Assembly (NCBI GenBank): GCA_947488155.1
Contig: CANKYK010000001.1
Span: forward strand, 744,001 to 808,000
Direction of reading: 5' to 3'
Length of the DNA: 64,000 nt
From: an uncultured Erythrobacter sp.
Lineage (GTDB): Bacteria; Pseudomonadota; Alphaproteobacteria; Sphingomonadales; Sphingomonadaceae
The position numbers and the translations under genes were made by a program. This document shows positions 42,886-51,744 of this stretch, piece by piece; the stretch's first letter is position 1, and each line of letters starts with the position of its first letter. The notes below the pieces were generated by a model. The model was not told the origin of the DNA and did not search any database. It was given only the letters and a program-made list of their open reading frames with translations.

Positions 42886-44582
42886 GCAGCGCGGCGCGCG
42901 GCGAGGCTCCAAACCGCGCCATTTGCCAGCACCAACGCCGCCATCAGCGCGGCGAACAGTGCGCCCAGCCCCTGCCCGCTTGCCACCCCGATGGGCGAGA
43001 ACAGCAGATAGGTCGCGACCACGCAGGAGAAGAGCGTCACCGCCAGCGGCTTGGCAAAGCGCCACGGGGTGAGGTCGACCTTCTCGTCGCGGGTAAATTG
43101 CCACGCCTCTGCGCGCGGGCGCAGCCAGCCGCAGGCCAGCATGATGCCAACCTCAATCCAGAACAGCACCGCATAAAGATGGATGAAGTGCAGCGTGATC
43201 ACATCGTCAAACACGAAGCGGATGAGACCGTAAGTGACCACGTGGAAGATGATCACCAGCTTCGCACCCAGCGCGGGCACGCGCGATGTGAACAGGCCAA
43301 CGATCACGATCACCACCGTCGGGATGTTGTAAAAGCCGGTGAAGACCCGGATGATTTGCCACAGCCCCTCTGGCGAAAAATAGAGCAGCGGAGCGACCAC
43401 GAAAGAGAACAACGCGATCACCAGGCTGGCGATCTTGGCGACCCGCACCAGCTCCGCGTCACTCGCCTCGCCGCCGCGCGCGGGCGCATAGACATCCAAG
43501 GCAAACAGGGTCGCGGCAGAATTGAGCAGCGAATTGAACGAACTGAACACCGCGCCCAGCAGCACCGCGAGGAAGAAGCCGGACAGATAGACGGGCAAGA
43601 CGTCGCGGATCAGACGCGGATAGGCCTCGTCAATCGTGCCCAGCCCGGGGCCATAAAGATGGAACGCGATGACACCGGGGATCATCATCATGAACGGCAC
43701 CAGAATCTTGAAGAAGCCGGAAAACAGCACGCCCTTTTGTCCTTCAGCGAGGCTCTGCGCGCCAAGCGTGCGCTGGATCACATATTGATTGGTGCACCAA
43801 TAAAAGAGGTTCGCGAAGATCATGCCGGTGAAGATCGTGCCGAACGGCGTTGGATCATCTGCCGCACCAATCGCGTTCAATTTCTCCGAGTTTTGCGTGG
43901 TGATCTGAGCCAGGCCATCACCAAAGCTGCCGCCGCCCAGCGCGATCAGGCCAAACACGGGAACGAGCACTCCGATGATTAGCAAACCCACGCCATTGAG
44001 CGTGTCGGAAATCGCAACCGCGCGCAGCCCGCCAAAGATCGCATAAACAGCGCCGGTTACCCCGATCGCAATCACCGTCATCACCAATGCCGGGAAGTAT
44101 GCAAGGCCAGTGAGCGCAGGCACGTCGAACAACAGCAAGACGGCCACCGAGCCAGAATAGAGCACGCTGGGGATTGTCACGAGGCCGTATCCAAGCATGA
44201 ACAATACCACTGACATGCGCCGGACCACCGGATCGAACCGGTCATTGAGGAACTGCGGCAGGGTCGTGAAAGCGCCCGCGAGATATTTCGGCAGGAAGGT
44301 AAGCGCCATCGCAATCGTCGCGACCGCCGCTGTGACCTCCCAGCCCATGCTCGACATATTGTAGCCATAGGCAGAGCCGTTCAGCCCGATCAGCTGCTCT
44401 GCAGAAAGGTTTGTGAGCAGCAGCGAGCCAGCGATAAAGGTCGCGCCCAGCCCACGCCCTGCGAGGAAATAACCGTCTTTGGTGTCAGCGGTCCCGCGGG
44501 TTTTGAGCCAACTGATCCAACCGACCAGCGCCATAAAGAACACACAGCTAAGCGCGGTGAAGAGCAAGTTTCCTGCGTTCAC
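42882..44582 (-). CDS. sodium/solute symporter (SSS family, sugar-type)
   Basis: 566 residues with about 14 membrane segments. The SLC5 pattern is clear: FFMALVGWISWLKTRGTADTKDGYFLAGRGLGATFIAGSLLLTNLSAEQLIGLNGSAYGYNMSSMGWEV, IGVTGAVYAIFGGLRAVAISDTLNGVG, CTNQYVIQRTLGAQSLAEGQKG and SSFNSLLNSAATLFALDVYAP. These match Na+/sugar transporters of bacteria. It probably imports the galactoside or sugar used by the convergent GH42 operon. A GC-poorer, gene-free gap of 232 bases follows to the left end of the aromatic operon. Confidence 0.88.
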   Translation of the reverse strand: MNAGNLLFTALSCVFFMALVGWISWLKTRGTADTKDGYFLAGRGLGATFIAGSLLLTNLSAEQLIGLNGSAYGYNMSSMGWEVTAAVATIAMALTFLPKYLAGAFTTLPQFLNDRFDPVVRRMSVVLFMLGYGLVTIPSVLYSGSVAVLLLFDVPALTGLAYFPALVMTVIAIGVTGAVYAIFGGLRAVAISDTLNGVGLLIIGVLVPVFGLIALGGGSFGDGLAQITTQNSEKLNAIGAADDPTPFGTIFTGMIFANLFYWCTNQYVIQRTLGAQSLAEGQKGVLFSGFFKILVPFMMMIPGVIAFHLYGPGLGTIDEAYPRLIRDVLPVYLSGFFLAVLLGAVFSSFNSLLNSAATLFALDVYAPARGGEASDAELVRVAKIASLVIALFSFVVAPLLYFSPEGLWQIIRVFTGFYNIPTVVIVIVGLFTSRVPALGAKLVIIFHVVTYGLIRFVFDDVITLHFIHLYAVLFWIEVGIMLACGWLRPRAEAWQFTRDEKVDLTPWRFAKPLAVTLFSCVVATYLLFSPIGVASGQGLGALFAALMAALVLANGAVWSLAARRAA

Positions 44583-44814
44583 GCGGCAGTTGCCAACAAT
44601 TTGGCATGGTGATCGCGCAGGGTATATTCGCCGAACTCAGGTGTCATATCGGGATCATATTGACTGGTTTTTGGGCCGAGCACCAGTATGCTTTCAGCCG
44701 GTTCTGTCAGGCAAAAGCGAACTCGTCTCTGTTAGATATAGAGCACCCCTCCCTGGCCGCCTCTTTCGTCAATCAGGTGCAGTTAGCTGGTAACGCCGGA
44801 CAAAATCTCCGCGC

Positions 44815-45987
44815 TTAGATCGAGACTGTACGGGCTATCTCCAGCATTCTTTTTTCCATCGAATGGCTCGCATTGCCTTTCTTCCGGGCCAGGACGATGC
44901 GGCTCTCCCGGATAGTCGTGCTGAGTTCTCGTGAAACCAACTCCAAACCTCCATGAGAGCGAGAGTTTGCAGTTCGCGTCATAACAATTGCGAAGCCTAA
45001 TCCCTGCGCAACCATCGCCCGCGTCATTTCCAATGAGGAGGATCGGTAGACCACTTGGGGTTCGATATTGAATTGGTGCAAGACGCTTTCCAACCGTACT
45101 CTACTCGATTCCTCACGAACCGACACCATCGGAACATTGGCTAGATCTTCAGGTTGGAGTTTATCCAGTTTAGCGAGTGGATGACTGGCCGACAGCAGCA
45201 CATAGGGCTTCAGATCCGCAATCTGTTCAGTCTCAAGTTCCGGTGCGAGATCATAATCATACAGAAATGCAAAATCGATTTCGCCAGAAAGCAATGCAGT
45301 TTTCAACCGGCGATTGTCCCCCTCAACAAGGTTGAGCGAAACCGGAGTATTCGCATCGCTAAGCCTTCTCATGATGGGCGGCACAATTGTTGGCGCAAAG
45401 GTGTGGAAGCAACCTATCGATACCGGAGCAAATTTATCTCCTTCGTCCGGCTGTCCAATTTCGATCGGCTGGGCTGAACTGTAAGCACGATTGGCGTAGG
45501 TTAAAGCGCTGCCGGATTCGCCGACTTCGACATGCTGGACTTGCCCAAAGATGACATAGTGTGAGCCGACTTTTTCAGTCAAAGATACCTTGCAATCAAA
45601 TGCCACCAACGCGCCAATTGCTGCTGGTGCGCCCGTCTCAAATTGTTGCCATTCTGCACAATCGAACTTGTCTGATAGCTGATCATTAAATCGGCCGGCG
45701 AACACGTCCGACACATATGACTGATGATCGCGCAGGACATTGACGCAAAAAACGCCGTTCTCAAGAATTATCTGGGCAGCGGCACTGGCTTCGTTGACGC
45801 AAACCAGCAGTGTCGGTTTTGGCGTATCTGCTGACACAGATGACATCGCCGAAACGGTCACTCCCGCACGGCCACCGGGGCCATCAGTGGTTACAACATT
45901 GACCGTGGCAGCAGCCAAACTCATCCCATTGAAGAAGCACTGTTTGAGCGCCTCGACGCTATCATCTTTCTGTTTGGTGTCAGACAT
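44815..45987 (-). CDS. flavin reductase fused to a LysR-type ligand-binding domain (IacG-like)
   Basis: 390 residues; AGGAG sits 6 bases before the ATG. Residues about 10-170 are a HpaC/IacG-type flavin reductase: FFNGMSLAAATVNVVTTDGPGGRAGVTVSAMSSVSADTPKPTLLVCVNEASAAA and FAGRFND..., closing HVEVGESGSALTYANRAY. Residues about 185-390 are a LysR substrate-binding domain: VSIGCFHTFAPTIVPPIMRRL, LNLVEGDNRRLKTALLSGEIDFAFLYDYD, MVAQGLGFAIVM. There is no helix-turn-helix. The reductase would supply reduced FAD/FMN to the IacA-like monooxygenase, and the sensor part may let a pathway compound gate the reaction. Last gene of the minus-strand operon. Confidence 0.88.
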   Translation of the reverse strand: MSDTKQKDDSVEALKQCFFNGMSLAAATVNVVTTDGPGGRAGVTVSAMSSVSADTPKPTLLVCVNEASAAAQIILENGVFCVNVLRDHQSYVSDVFAGRFNDQLSDKFDCAEWQQFETGAPAAIGALVAFDCKVSLTEKVGSHYVIFGQVQHVEVGESGSALTYANRAYSSAQPIEIGQPDEGDKFAPVSIGCFHTFAPTIVPPIMRRLSDANTPVSLNLVEGDNRRLKTALLSGEIDFAFLYDYDLAPELETEQIADLKPYVLLSASHPLAKLDKLQPEDLANVPMVSVREESSRVRLESVLHQFNIEPQVVYRSSSLEMTRAMVAQGLGFAIVMTRTANSRSHGGLELVSRELSTTIRESRIVLARKKGNASHSMEKRMLEIARTVSI

Positions 45988-46025
45988 ACTGCACTCCTGT
46001 GGGATCTGATGGTAAGCGTGAACGC

Positions 46026-46367
46026 CTAGCTAGCGCGCTTGCGATAAGTATCGGGGTCTGTTTGCCTGATATCGACCGTCACTTGATCCACATCAGGCAA
46101 GAGATCGGCAGCGGCATCGAAAATCTGGTTACTAAGCCCAGACAGGTCGGCCTTTGGCCGCCCAGCCATCAAGGCGACGCCGATATGGACAAAGGGTTCT
46201 ACATTCGCCCCTACGCGGAAATGATCGAGAGGGATCGCCCGCAATTTCACATTCGTCAGTTCGATCACATCGGATCGGTCCGCAACGCCGATCAGTGCAT
46301 CGATGAGCTCCCCTAACCTCGCTTCATCCAAAGCCGGGCGGCTGTATTCTATCGTTAGATGAGGCAT
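46026..46367 (-). CDS. CHMI-family tautomerase-like protein
   Basis: 113 residues. Starts M-PHLTIEYSRP, so Pro2 would be the N-terminal catalytic proline after Met removal, as in 5-carboxymethyl-2-hydroxymuconate isomerase (HpaF). Later marks are NVKLRAIPLDHFRVG and PFVHIGVALMAGRP. No homoprotocatechuate pathway genes are present, so its natural substrate here is unknown. It lies between pcaD and the reductase fusion in the same operon and may isomerise an intermediate of side-chain removal. Confidence 0.78.
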   Translation of the reverse strand: MPHLTIEYSRPALDEARLGELIDALIGVADRSDVIELTNVKLRAIPLDHFRVGANVEPFVHIGVALMAGRPKADLSGLSNQIFDAAADLLPDVDQVTVDIRQTDPDTYRKRAS

Positions 46368-46378
46368 GCTGCGTACTC

Positions 46379-47176
46379 CTAGTCGTGTTCGTGAATGAAC
46401 TCAGATACGAGCTGGGCAAATTTCTGCGGTTGTTGAAAATTGACCAGATGCGCGCCGGCAAGCATGGCCAGCCGAGCATCGGGCATCTGAGACACCAGAA
46501 ATTCCGAATGTGAGACAGGGGTTGCATGATCATCCGCACCGGCAATGACAAGCACGGGCCCTGTGTTCAGACGCGCTGACGCTCGCAAATCCATATCACG
46601 AATTGCACCGCAGCAACCGGCATATCCCGTAACGTCTGTAGATAGGAAGATGGCGCGAAGGCGGGCAACCTCATCGCCGCTTTCCGACTGGTATTTTGGC
46701 GTAAACCAGACATTCTGCGTTTTGTCCGCAATCGCCTGCATCCCGCCTGCGTTGATGGTTTCAATCCGATCCTGCCACCCGGATGGAGGCCCCATATGGG
46801 CACTCGTCGCGGCCAATGTGATCGATTTGAAGCGATCCGGCGCAAGCCGGCCCAAACGCTGGCCCGTCATCCCGCCAAGAGAGAGACCGCAAAAGTGGGC
46901 ACGCTCGATTGCGAGAGCATCCAGAATCTCGATCGCATCAAGAGCCAAGCGATCGATGGAATACGAACCAGGCGGGCAATCAGACCCTCCGTGGCCGCGC
47001 GTATCGTAACGCAAAATGGAAAATTGCGATGACCAGCTCTCTATCTGCGGTTCCCACATCGACATGTCAGTGCCCAACGAATTGGACAGCACAAGGACAG
47101 GAGCACCCGCGACGGGGCGATAGTCGATAGCGATCCTCGTCCGGTCGCTTGTTTCGATATGGCTGGGCGGTTTCAC
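46379..47176 (-). CDS. pcaD: 3-oxoadipate enol-lactonase
   Basis: 265 residues from a GTG at 47176; a GGGG site lies about 7 bases upstream and the catA stop 22 bases away. The longer frame is catA in another frame. Alpha/beta-hydrolase: VLSNSLGTDMSMWEPQIESW, LRYDTRGHGGSD, the nucleophile elbow GLSLGGMTGQ and the His in AGAHLVNFQQP. It opens 3-oxoadipate enol-lactone to 3-oxoadipate. Follows catA and precedes the tautomerase. Confidence 0.9.
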   Translation of the reverse strand: MKPPSHIETSDRTRIAIDYRPVAGAPVLVLSNSLGTDMSMWEPQIESWSSQFSILRYDTRGHGGSDCPPGSYSIDRLALDAIEILDALAIERAHFCGLSLGGMTGQRLGRLAPDRFKSITLAATSAHMGPPSGWQDRIETINAGGMQAIADKTQNVWFTPKYQSESGDEVARLRAIFLSTDVTGYAGCCGAIRDMDLRASARLNTGPVLVIAGADDHATPVSHSEFLVSQMPDARLAMLAGAHLVNFQQPQKFAQLVSEFIHEHD

Positions 47177-47198
47177 CTGACTTACCCCTGACCTGGCA

Positions 47199-48083
47199 TC
47201 AGGCGGCTGTCCGAACGCGGTCTGACAGCGCGTATGCGCCAACCTCGTTAGGAACGAGTTCAAAGTCAAAGATGATCGCGGCTCTGTCTTCAGAGCGCGT
47301 CAGTGAGGGGATCAACTCATCGCGGGTTGCATAGGCAAAGTCATCGTGCACCAATGGGTCATCAGCGATATTGATCTGTGTGGTGAGGTGGCGGAAACCC
47401 TCAGCGCGCACGAAATAGTGGATGTGCGCAGGACGGCTGCCATGACGTCCCAAGGCCTTCATCAAACGATCCGTCGTTCCTTCGGGAGGCACGCTATATC
47501 CAACCGGCATGATCGAACGGAAACTGTATGTGCCATCTGCGCCGGTTTTGATCTTGCGGCGATTGTTGAACGGACCTTGCTGTTCAGTGGGGTCGAAGTG
47601 CGAATAAAAGCCGCGCGTGTCAGCATGCCAAACGTCGAGCACAGCATTGGCAACCGGGTTTCCTTCCAAATCGCGCACGGTGCCATTTACGATCAGCACT
47701 TCCCCTTCGTCTTCGCTGTCGCTCATAACGGCGTGACTGTCTGACTGCGGTGCGCCTTCCACGAATAGTGGGCCTTCGATGGTTCGCGGCGTGCCTCCGC
47801 TTAGGCCCGCTTCTGCATCCGCAGCATCCATCAGAACATCCATATAGTGCTCCAATCCGATACCCGGCACGATCAGGCCGTACTCATCGGCGCCAGCGCC
47901 CAAAAAATTCACAGCATTCCAAAGCTCGCTCTCGCTCACATCATGCTTTTCAATCGTAGCGCAGATCGCAGACACGAGATCGTAAACAATGCTCTTAACG
48001 CGCGGGTCACCGCCATCTTGATCAAGTCCAGCGACTCTTTTGAGCAGGTTCTGGACATGCTCGCTCTCGTAAACGTTGGCCAT
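47199..48083 (-). CDS. catA: catechol 1,2-dioxygenase
   Basis: 294 residues. N-terminal dimerisation/lipid-binding helices (QNLLKRVAGL..., ELWNAVNFLGAGADEYGLIVPGIGLEHYMDV), then the intradiol core with EGPLFVEGAP, AVLDVWHADTRGFYSHFD, IMPVGYSVPPEGTT and RHGSRPAHIHYFVRA. These supply the two Tyr and two His iron ligands. It cleaves catechol to cis,cis-muconate. Order catB-catC-catA-pcaD. Confidence 0.95.
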   Translation of the reverse strand: MANVYESEHVQNLLKRVAGLDQDGGDPRVKSIVYDLVSAICATIEKHDVSESELWNAVNFLGAGADEYGLIVPGIGLEHYMDVLMDAADAEAGLSGGTPRTIEGPLFVEGAPQSDSHAVMSDSEDEGEVLIVNGTVRDLEGNPVANAVLDVWHADTRGFYSHFDPTEQQGPFNNRRKIKTGADGTYSFRSIMPVGYSVPPEGTTDRLMKALGRHGSRPAHIHYFVRAEGFRHLTTQINIADDPLVHDDFAYATRDELIPSLTRSEDRAAIIFDFELVPNEVGAYALSDRVRTAA

Positions 48084-48104
48084 CGGTTCTCTCCCTGATG
48101 AATG

Positions 48105-48395
48105 CTATTGGTCGTTGGTGTGGATTGAGGACGGATGGCGGCACAGCGCCGTGACCTTCACGTCCATATATTTGTAAAGCGGCAGGCCGATCAGCAATTC
48201 GTGGAGCGCGCCAGGGCTCTCGACATCAAAGATACTGACATTTGCGTACTGACCCGCGACACGCCAAAGGTGCCGCCAGGTGCCCGCTCGTTGCAGCTCT
48301 TCTGCACGCGCTTTTTCGGTGGCGACTTCCTGTTGAAATGTCGTTTGATCAACACCGTGCGGCACGTTGACCGTCATTTCGACCATGAACAGCAT
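48105..48395 (-). CDS. catC: muconolactone delta-isomerase
   Basis: 96 residues of ferredoxin-like dimeric fold: MLFMVEMTVNVPHGV, EKARAEELQRAGTWRHLWRVAGQYANVSIFDV, LHELLIGLPLYKYMDVKVTALCRHPSS. All are highly typical of CatC. Converts (+)-muconolactone to 3-oxoadipate enol-lactone. Between catB and catA. Confidence 0.95.
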   Translation of the reverse strand: MLFMVEMTVNVPHGVDQTTFQQEVATEKARAEELQRAGTWRHLWRVAGQYANVSIFDVESPGALHELLIGLPLYKYMDVKVTALCRHPSSIHTNDQ

Positions 48396-48424
48396 ACTTT
48401 ATCCTTTGTTTGACTGGGGCCGCT

Positions 48425-49567
48425 TCATGTCTCGGCGCATTCCGAAACAGCAGCTTCATCGATCTCAATGCCAAGACCTGGTCCCGTGGGCACGACCAGT
48501 GAAAAATCGTCGTAAGTGAGCGGCGTAGTCAGGAAGTCTCGCGTCAACAGCAGTGGGCCGAACAGCTCTGTGCCCCATGTGATGTTGGGCAAAGTTGAGA
48601 ACAGATGAGCAGATGCCGCAGTGCCAACGCTGCCTTCGAGCATTGTTCCGCCATAAAGTGACAGGCCGGCAGCTACGCCAATCCTGGCGACGTCCCGGCA
48701 AGGTGTAAGGCCACCTGCCTGCGCAATCTTTAGGGATATCGCATCAGCAGAGCGGCTGACGCAGATCGCAAGAGCCGGCTCCACACCGCCGCGCAGCGCT
48801 TCATCCGCCATAATCGCAGCGGTCCCGAGCAAGCGCAGTTCACGCGCACCAGCATGGTCCGCCCCCCGCATCGGTTGCTCGACAAGCTCAACACCCGCCT
48901 CCGTGAGAGCGGGAATAGCCTTCTGCGCTGTTGGCAGATCCCATGCCTGATTGACATCCACTCTTATGCTGGCCTGCTCGCCCAGCGCATCACAAATCTT
49001 GCGAACATGCGCCAAGTCGTCCTGCCAGTGGTTTTTGCCGATCTTAAGTTTGAAGATGTTGTGCCGCCGCGCTGCGATCATCTCGCGCCCTTCGGCAATA
49101 TCACGCTCTGTATTGCCGCTGGCCAAAGTCCAGGCGACGCTCAGCCGGTCATGCAAACGGCCCCCCAGCAATTCGGAAAGCGGCATTTCGGTGTGCTTGC
49201 CCAGACAATCGAGCAGCGCCGTCTCAACCGCACATTTGGCAAAGTAATTGCCGACGCAGCTTTGGTTTATTGCCGCCATCGCCAACGCAGGGCGTAGGAT
49301 CGACCGACCGATCAACATATCTGCAAAGTAGCGATCAATCGTTAGCTTGATGCTGTCAGGGCTTTCGTCTCCATAGGCGAGGCCGCCAATTGTAGTTGCT
49401 TCTCCCCACCCAAAATCCCCGTTTGAAGTGGTGATTTTTACCAGAACGATCCGCTGCTCAGACGTCGTCGCCATTGATAAAGCGTGCGCGCGGATTGTCG
49501 GGATGGAGATGATCCAGCTTTCGACCCGCTCAATCGTGGGACCATTTGAGGCAAGCGGATTGCTCAT
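48425..49567 (-). CDS. catB: muconate cycloisomerase
   Basis: 380 residues of the enolase superfamily (MLE subgroup). GEATTIGGLAYGDESPDSI in the capping domain; catalytic Lys pair in NIFKLKIGKNHW, metal ligands in RVDVNQAWD, VELVEQPM, IMADEAL and the Lys in SLKIAQAGGL. Lactonises cis,cis-muconate. Its start overlaps the preceding reductase stop by 4 bases. Confidence 0.94.
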   Translation of the reverse strand: MSNPLASNGPTIERVESWIISIPTIRAHALSMATTSEQRIVLVKITTSNGDFGWGEATTIGGLAYGDESPDSIKLTIDRYFADMLIGRSILRPALAMAAINQSCVGNYFAKCAVETALLDCLGKHTEMPLSELLGGRLHDRLSVAWTLASGNTERDIAEGREMIAARRHNIFKLKIGKNHWQDDLAHVRKICDALGEQASIRVDVNQAWDLPTAQKAIPALTEAGVELVEQPMRGADHAGARELRLLGTAAIMADEALRGGVEPALAICVSRSADAISLKIAQAGGLTPCRDVARIGVAAGLSLYGGTMLEGSVGTAASAHLFSTLPNITWGTELFGPLLLTRDFLTTPLTYDDFSLVVPTGPGLGIEIDEAAVSECAET

Positions 49568-50523
49568 AGATCGAGCACTAGTTTTTTCGACTTGGCCCGC
49601 GAGCAGCAGACCAGCATAAGCTCGCCTTCTTCGCGCTCTTCATCCGATAGATACTGATCGCGGTGGTCGATATCACCCTCGATCACGTCGGTCAGACAAG
49701 TGCCGCAAATGCCCTCTTCGCAAGAAACAGCAATTTCAATCCCGGCTGCACTGAGCACTTCGGCAATGGTTTCGTCTTCGCCAATCGCGAATATCTGGCC
49801 GCTTTGTGATGCCTCAACTTCGAAGCTGTCCCCTGATGTGTCGACATCCGCACTGAAAAACTCTTTATGCAAAGCGTCGTCAGCGTACCCGTGCTTTCGA
49901 CCCAAATCGAACACGTGGTCCATGAACCCGTCGGGCCCGCAGGTGTAAATGTGATGCCCGTTCAAATGCGCCGGGATGTCGCCTGCGGCAAAAGCAGGAT
50001 GCGCGTCTGATCTACTGCAATGCAAGTGGACTTGCGCGGCGAAAGGTGCCCGTCTGAGTTCACTTTCGAACGCAGCCTTACTCGGATCGCTGATGCAATA
50101 ATGCAGGGTAAACGGCGTGCCCTTCTCATGGAGATCATAGGCCATCGCGATCAGCGGCGTGATACCAATTCCTCCGCCCACCAAAGTGACATGCATGGCA
50201 TCATGTGCGAGCGGAAAGAGGTTCTCTGGCGCCTTAATTTTGAGCGTATCACCTTTTGAAAGGCGCGCATGGAGCGCCTCAGATCCCCCGCGCGAATTCT
50301 GGTCTTTAAGAATTCCAAGGCGATACAACCCATCCGAGCACGGAGCGCCGCAAAGCGAATATTGCCGCGTCAGCCCTTCTTCAATCAAAACCTCGACATG
50401 GGCACCAGCTGAGAACGGAGGCAACACCGCGCCATCGGCAGGTTCCAACTCGACGATCATCACTCCCGAAGGGTGGTCGATCCGGCTTGCAACTTTGGTC
50501 GAGATGATCGGCTTAGCGGACAT
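49564..50523 (-). CDS. iacF: phthalate-dioxygenase-reductase-type electron transfer component (IacF-like)
   Basis: 319 residues from the ATG at 50523, 11 bases inside the preceding gene; an ATG at 50535 lacks a ribosome site. Flavin domain with LTRQYSLCGAP, NAD domain with VTLVGGGIGITPLIAMAYDL and IYTCGPDGFMDHVFDLG, and C-terminal plant-type 2Fe-2S (CEEGICGTC ... LMLVCCSRA). It passes electrons from NADH to the Rieske oxygenase encoded two genes upstream. Symbol assigned by family and gene order of iac clusters. Confidence 0.87.
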   Translation of the reverse strand: MSAKPIISTKVASRIDHPSGVMIVELEPADGAVLPPFSAGAHVEVLIEEGLTRQYSLCGAPCSDGLYRLGILKDQNSRGGSEALHARLSKGDTLKIKAPENLFPLAHDAMHVTLVGGGIGITPLIAMAYDLHEKGTPFTLHYCISDPSKAAFESELRRAPFAAQVHLHCSRSDAHPAFAAGDIPAHLNGHHIYTCGPDGFMDHVFDLGRKHGYADDALHKEFFSADVDTSGDSFEVEASQSGQIFAIGEDETIAEVLSAAGIEIAVSCEEGICGTCLTDVIEGDIDHRDQYLSDEEREEGELMLVCCSRAKSKKLVLDL

Positions 50524-51268
50524 AGAGTCCCCCATTGGAGTCCACAGTTGAACCCGTCATCGAGGACGCTTCTGGCGAAGCCATCAGCTTTACGATGGCG
50601 GCAATGAATGCTGGGTCACCGAGTGTTCCAACCGGGATTGAAGCGGTCACAGCAGCCAATTTGTCAGCGGGCAGAATTTCATGCACCAGCTCCACATCCA
50701 GCGGGCCTGGTGCAATGGCATTTACCGTCACACCTTTTGCAGCAAGATCCCGCGCGAACACTTTGGTCAGTGTGGCAATTCCACCTTTCGACGCAGCATA
50801 ATGCGCTCCGGTAGCGGCTCCGCCATTCTGAGCGGCAAGCGAGGACAGATTGATGATCCGGCCATAGCCCTGATCAGCGAATGCGCGCCCGAAGACCTGG
50901 CAACCTAAAAATGTACCCCGCAGATTGACGTTGGTGACTTCGGTAAACTCTTCCGGCGTAATCTCGAACAGAGGCGTAGTTTTAGTGATGCCAGCATTGT
51001 TGACCAACACGCCCACACCGCCCCACTGATCGCTCACATCGCTCAAGGCCTGTTCGAAAGCACTCTTGCTAGACACATCGAGAGTGACCGGCATGGATCG
51101 CAGACCCGACGGATCAATCGCTGTACAGGTCGCCTCGGCGCGTGCCCGGTCCAAGTCGCTCGCCGCCACACGATATCCGGCAGCAATCAGCTCTCGAGCA
51201 ATCACCTGGCCCAGACCACGCCCAGCCCCTGTCACGATTGCGACATCGTGATGATCAGGAAGGCTCAC
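50513..51268 (-). CDS. iacE: short-chain dehydrogenase (IacE-like)
   Basis: 251 residues. TGAGRGLG Rossmann motif, NNAGITK, catalytic Ser (SSLAAQNG) and Tyr/Lys (YAASKGG), ends SMTGSTVDSNGGLYVR. In the iac pathway IacE acts together with IacA in converting indole-3-acetate to hydroxylated oxindole-acetate compounds. A role in re-oxidation of a diol, as in BenD, is the alternative. It overlaps both neighbours by a few bases. Confidence 0.82.
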   Translation of the reverse strand: MSLPDHHDVAIVTGAGRGLGQVIARELIAAGYRVAASDLDRARAEATCTAIDPSGLRSMPVTLDVSSKSAFEQALSDVSDQWGGVGVLVNNAGITKTTPLFEITPEEFTEVTNVNLRGTFLGCQVFGRAFADQGYGRIINLSSLAAQNGGAATGAHYAASKGGIATLTKVFARDLAAKGVTVNAIAPGPLDVELVHEILPADKLAAVTASIPVGTLGDPAFIAAIVKLMASPEASSMTGSTVDSNGGLYVR

Positions 51269-51744
51269 AGCAAATATCCGATACCGTTGACTGAATCCTC
51301 GCTGTTGGCGAGCCAGACAACCTTTTGCGCGATCTGAAGACCGTTTGGACCACGAACAAGGCGGTAGTCGACATTGGCCGCAACGGTCCGGCTGTTATCA
51401 CGCTTGTGCTCAATCAGGATTTGCGCGGCGCGAACTTCAATCGCGTTATCGCTCTGATTGGATACTGTGAAACGCGACACAGTTCTAACGGTGCTGGCCG
51501 CCGTCAGCGCGGACATGGAAAAACTGCTCTTCAGCCGTCTCACCCGCATGTCTCGCATACTCTGATCGTCGTAAATATAGTTCAGACTGTTCGCGAAATC
51601 ATCGCAGTCTTTCTCGATTGGGATGATGTAGAGGCCATCATCTGACCACACTTTGAGCCACTCGTCATAATCCTGACGGTCAAGCAATTCTGCCTCTTGC
51701 CAGATCAGTGCGGTCGCTTCGCTGAGTTGAATTGAAGTGCTCAT
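51265..51744 (-). CDS. iacD: aromatic-ring-hydroxylating dioxygenase small subunit (IacD-like)
   Basis: 159 residues from the ATG overlapping the large-subunit stop (ATGA). Typical beta subunit: ATALIWQEAELLDRQDYDEWLKVWSDDGLYIIPI, YIYDDQSMRDMRVRRL, SRFTVSN and the end QIAQKVVWLANSEDSVNGIGYLL. Structural subunit of an alpha3beta3 Rieske oxygenase. Confidence 0.9.
   Translation of the reverse strand: MSTSIQLSEATALIWQEAELLDRQDYDEWLKVWSDDGLYIIPIEKDCDDFANSLNYIYDDQSMRDMRVRRLKSSFSMSALTAASTVRTVSRFTVSNQSDNAIEVRAAQILIEHKRDNSRTVAANVDYRLVRGPNGLQIAQKVVWLANSEDSVNGIGYLL

Noticed and set aside
42783..43982. 399-residue plus-strand open frame
   Set aside because: Antisense of the SSS symporter; extreme Arg/Gln/His/Asp composition.
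44583..44814. possible gene in the gap between the symporter and the aromatic operon
   Set aside because: Plus-strand frames (44606-44818, 44479-44793) are open but lack ribosome sites and family marks; left as gene-free sequence.
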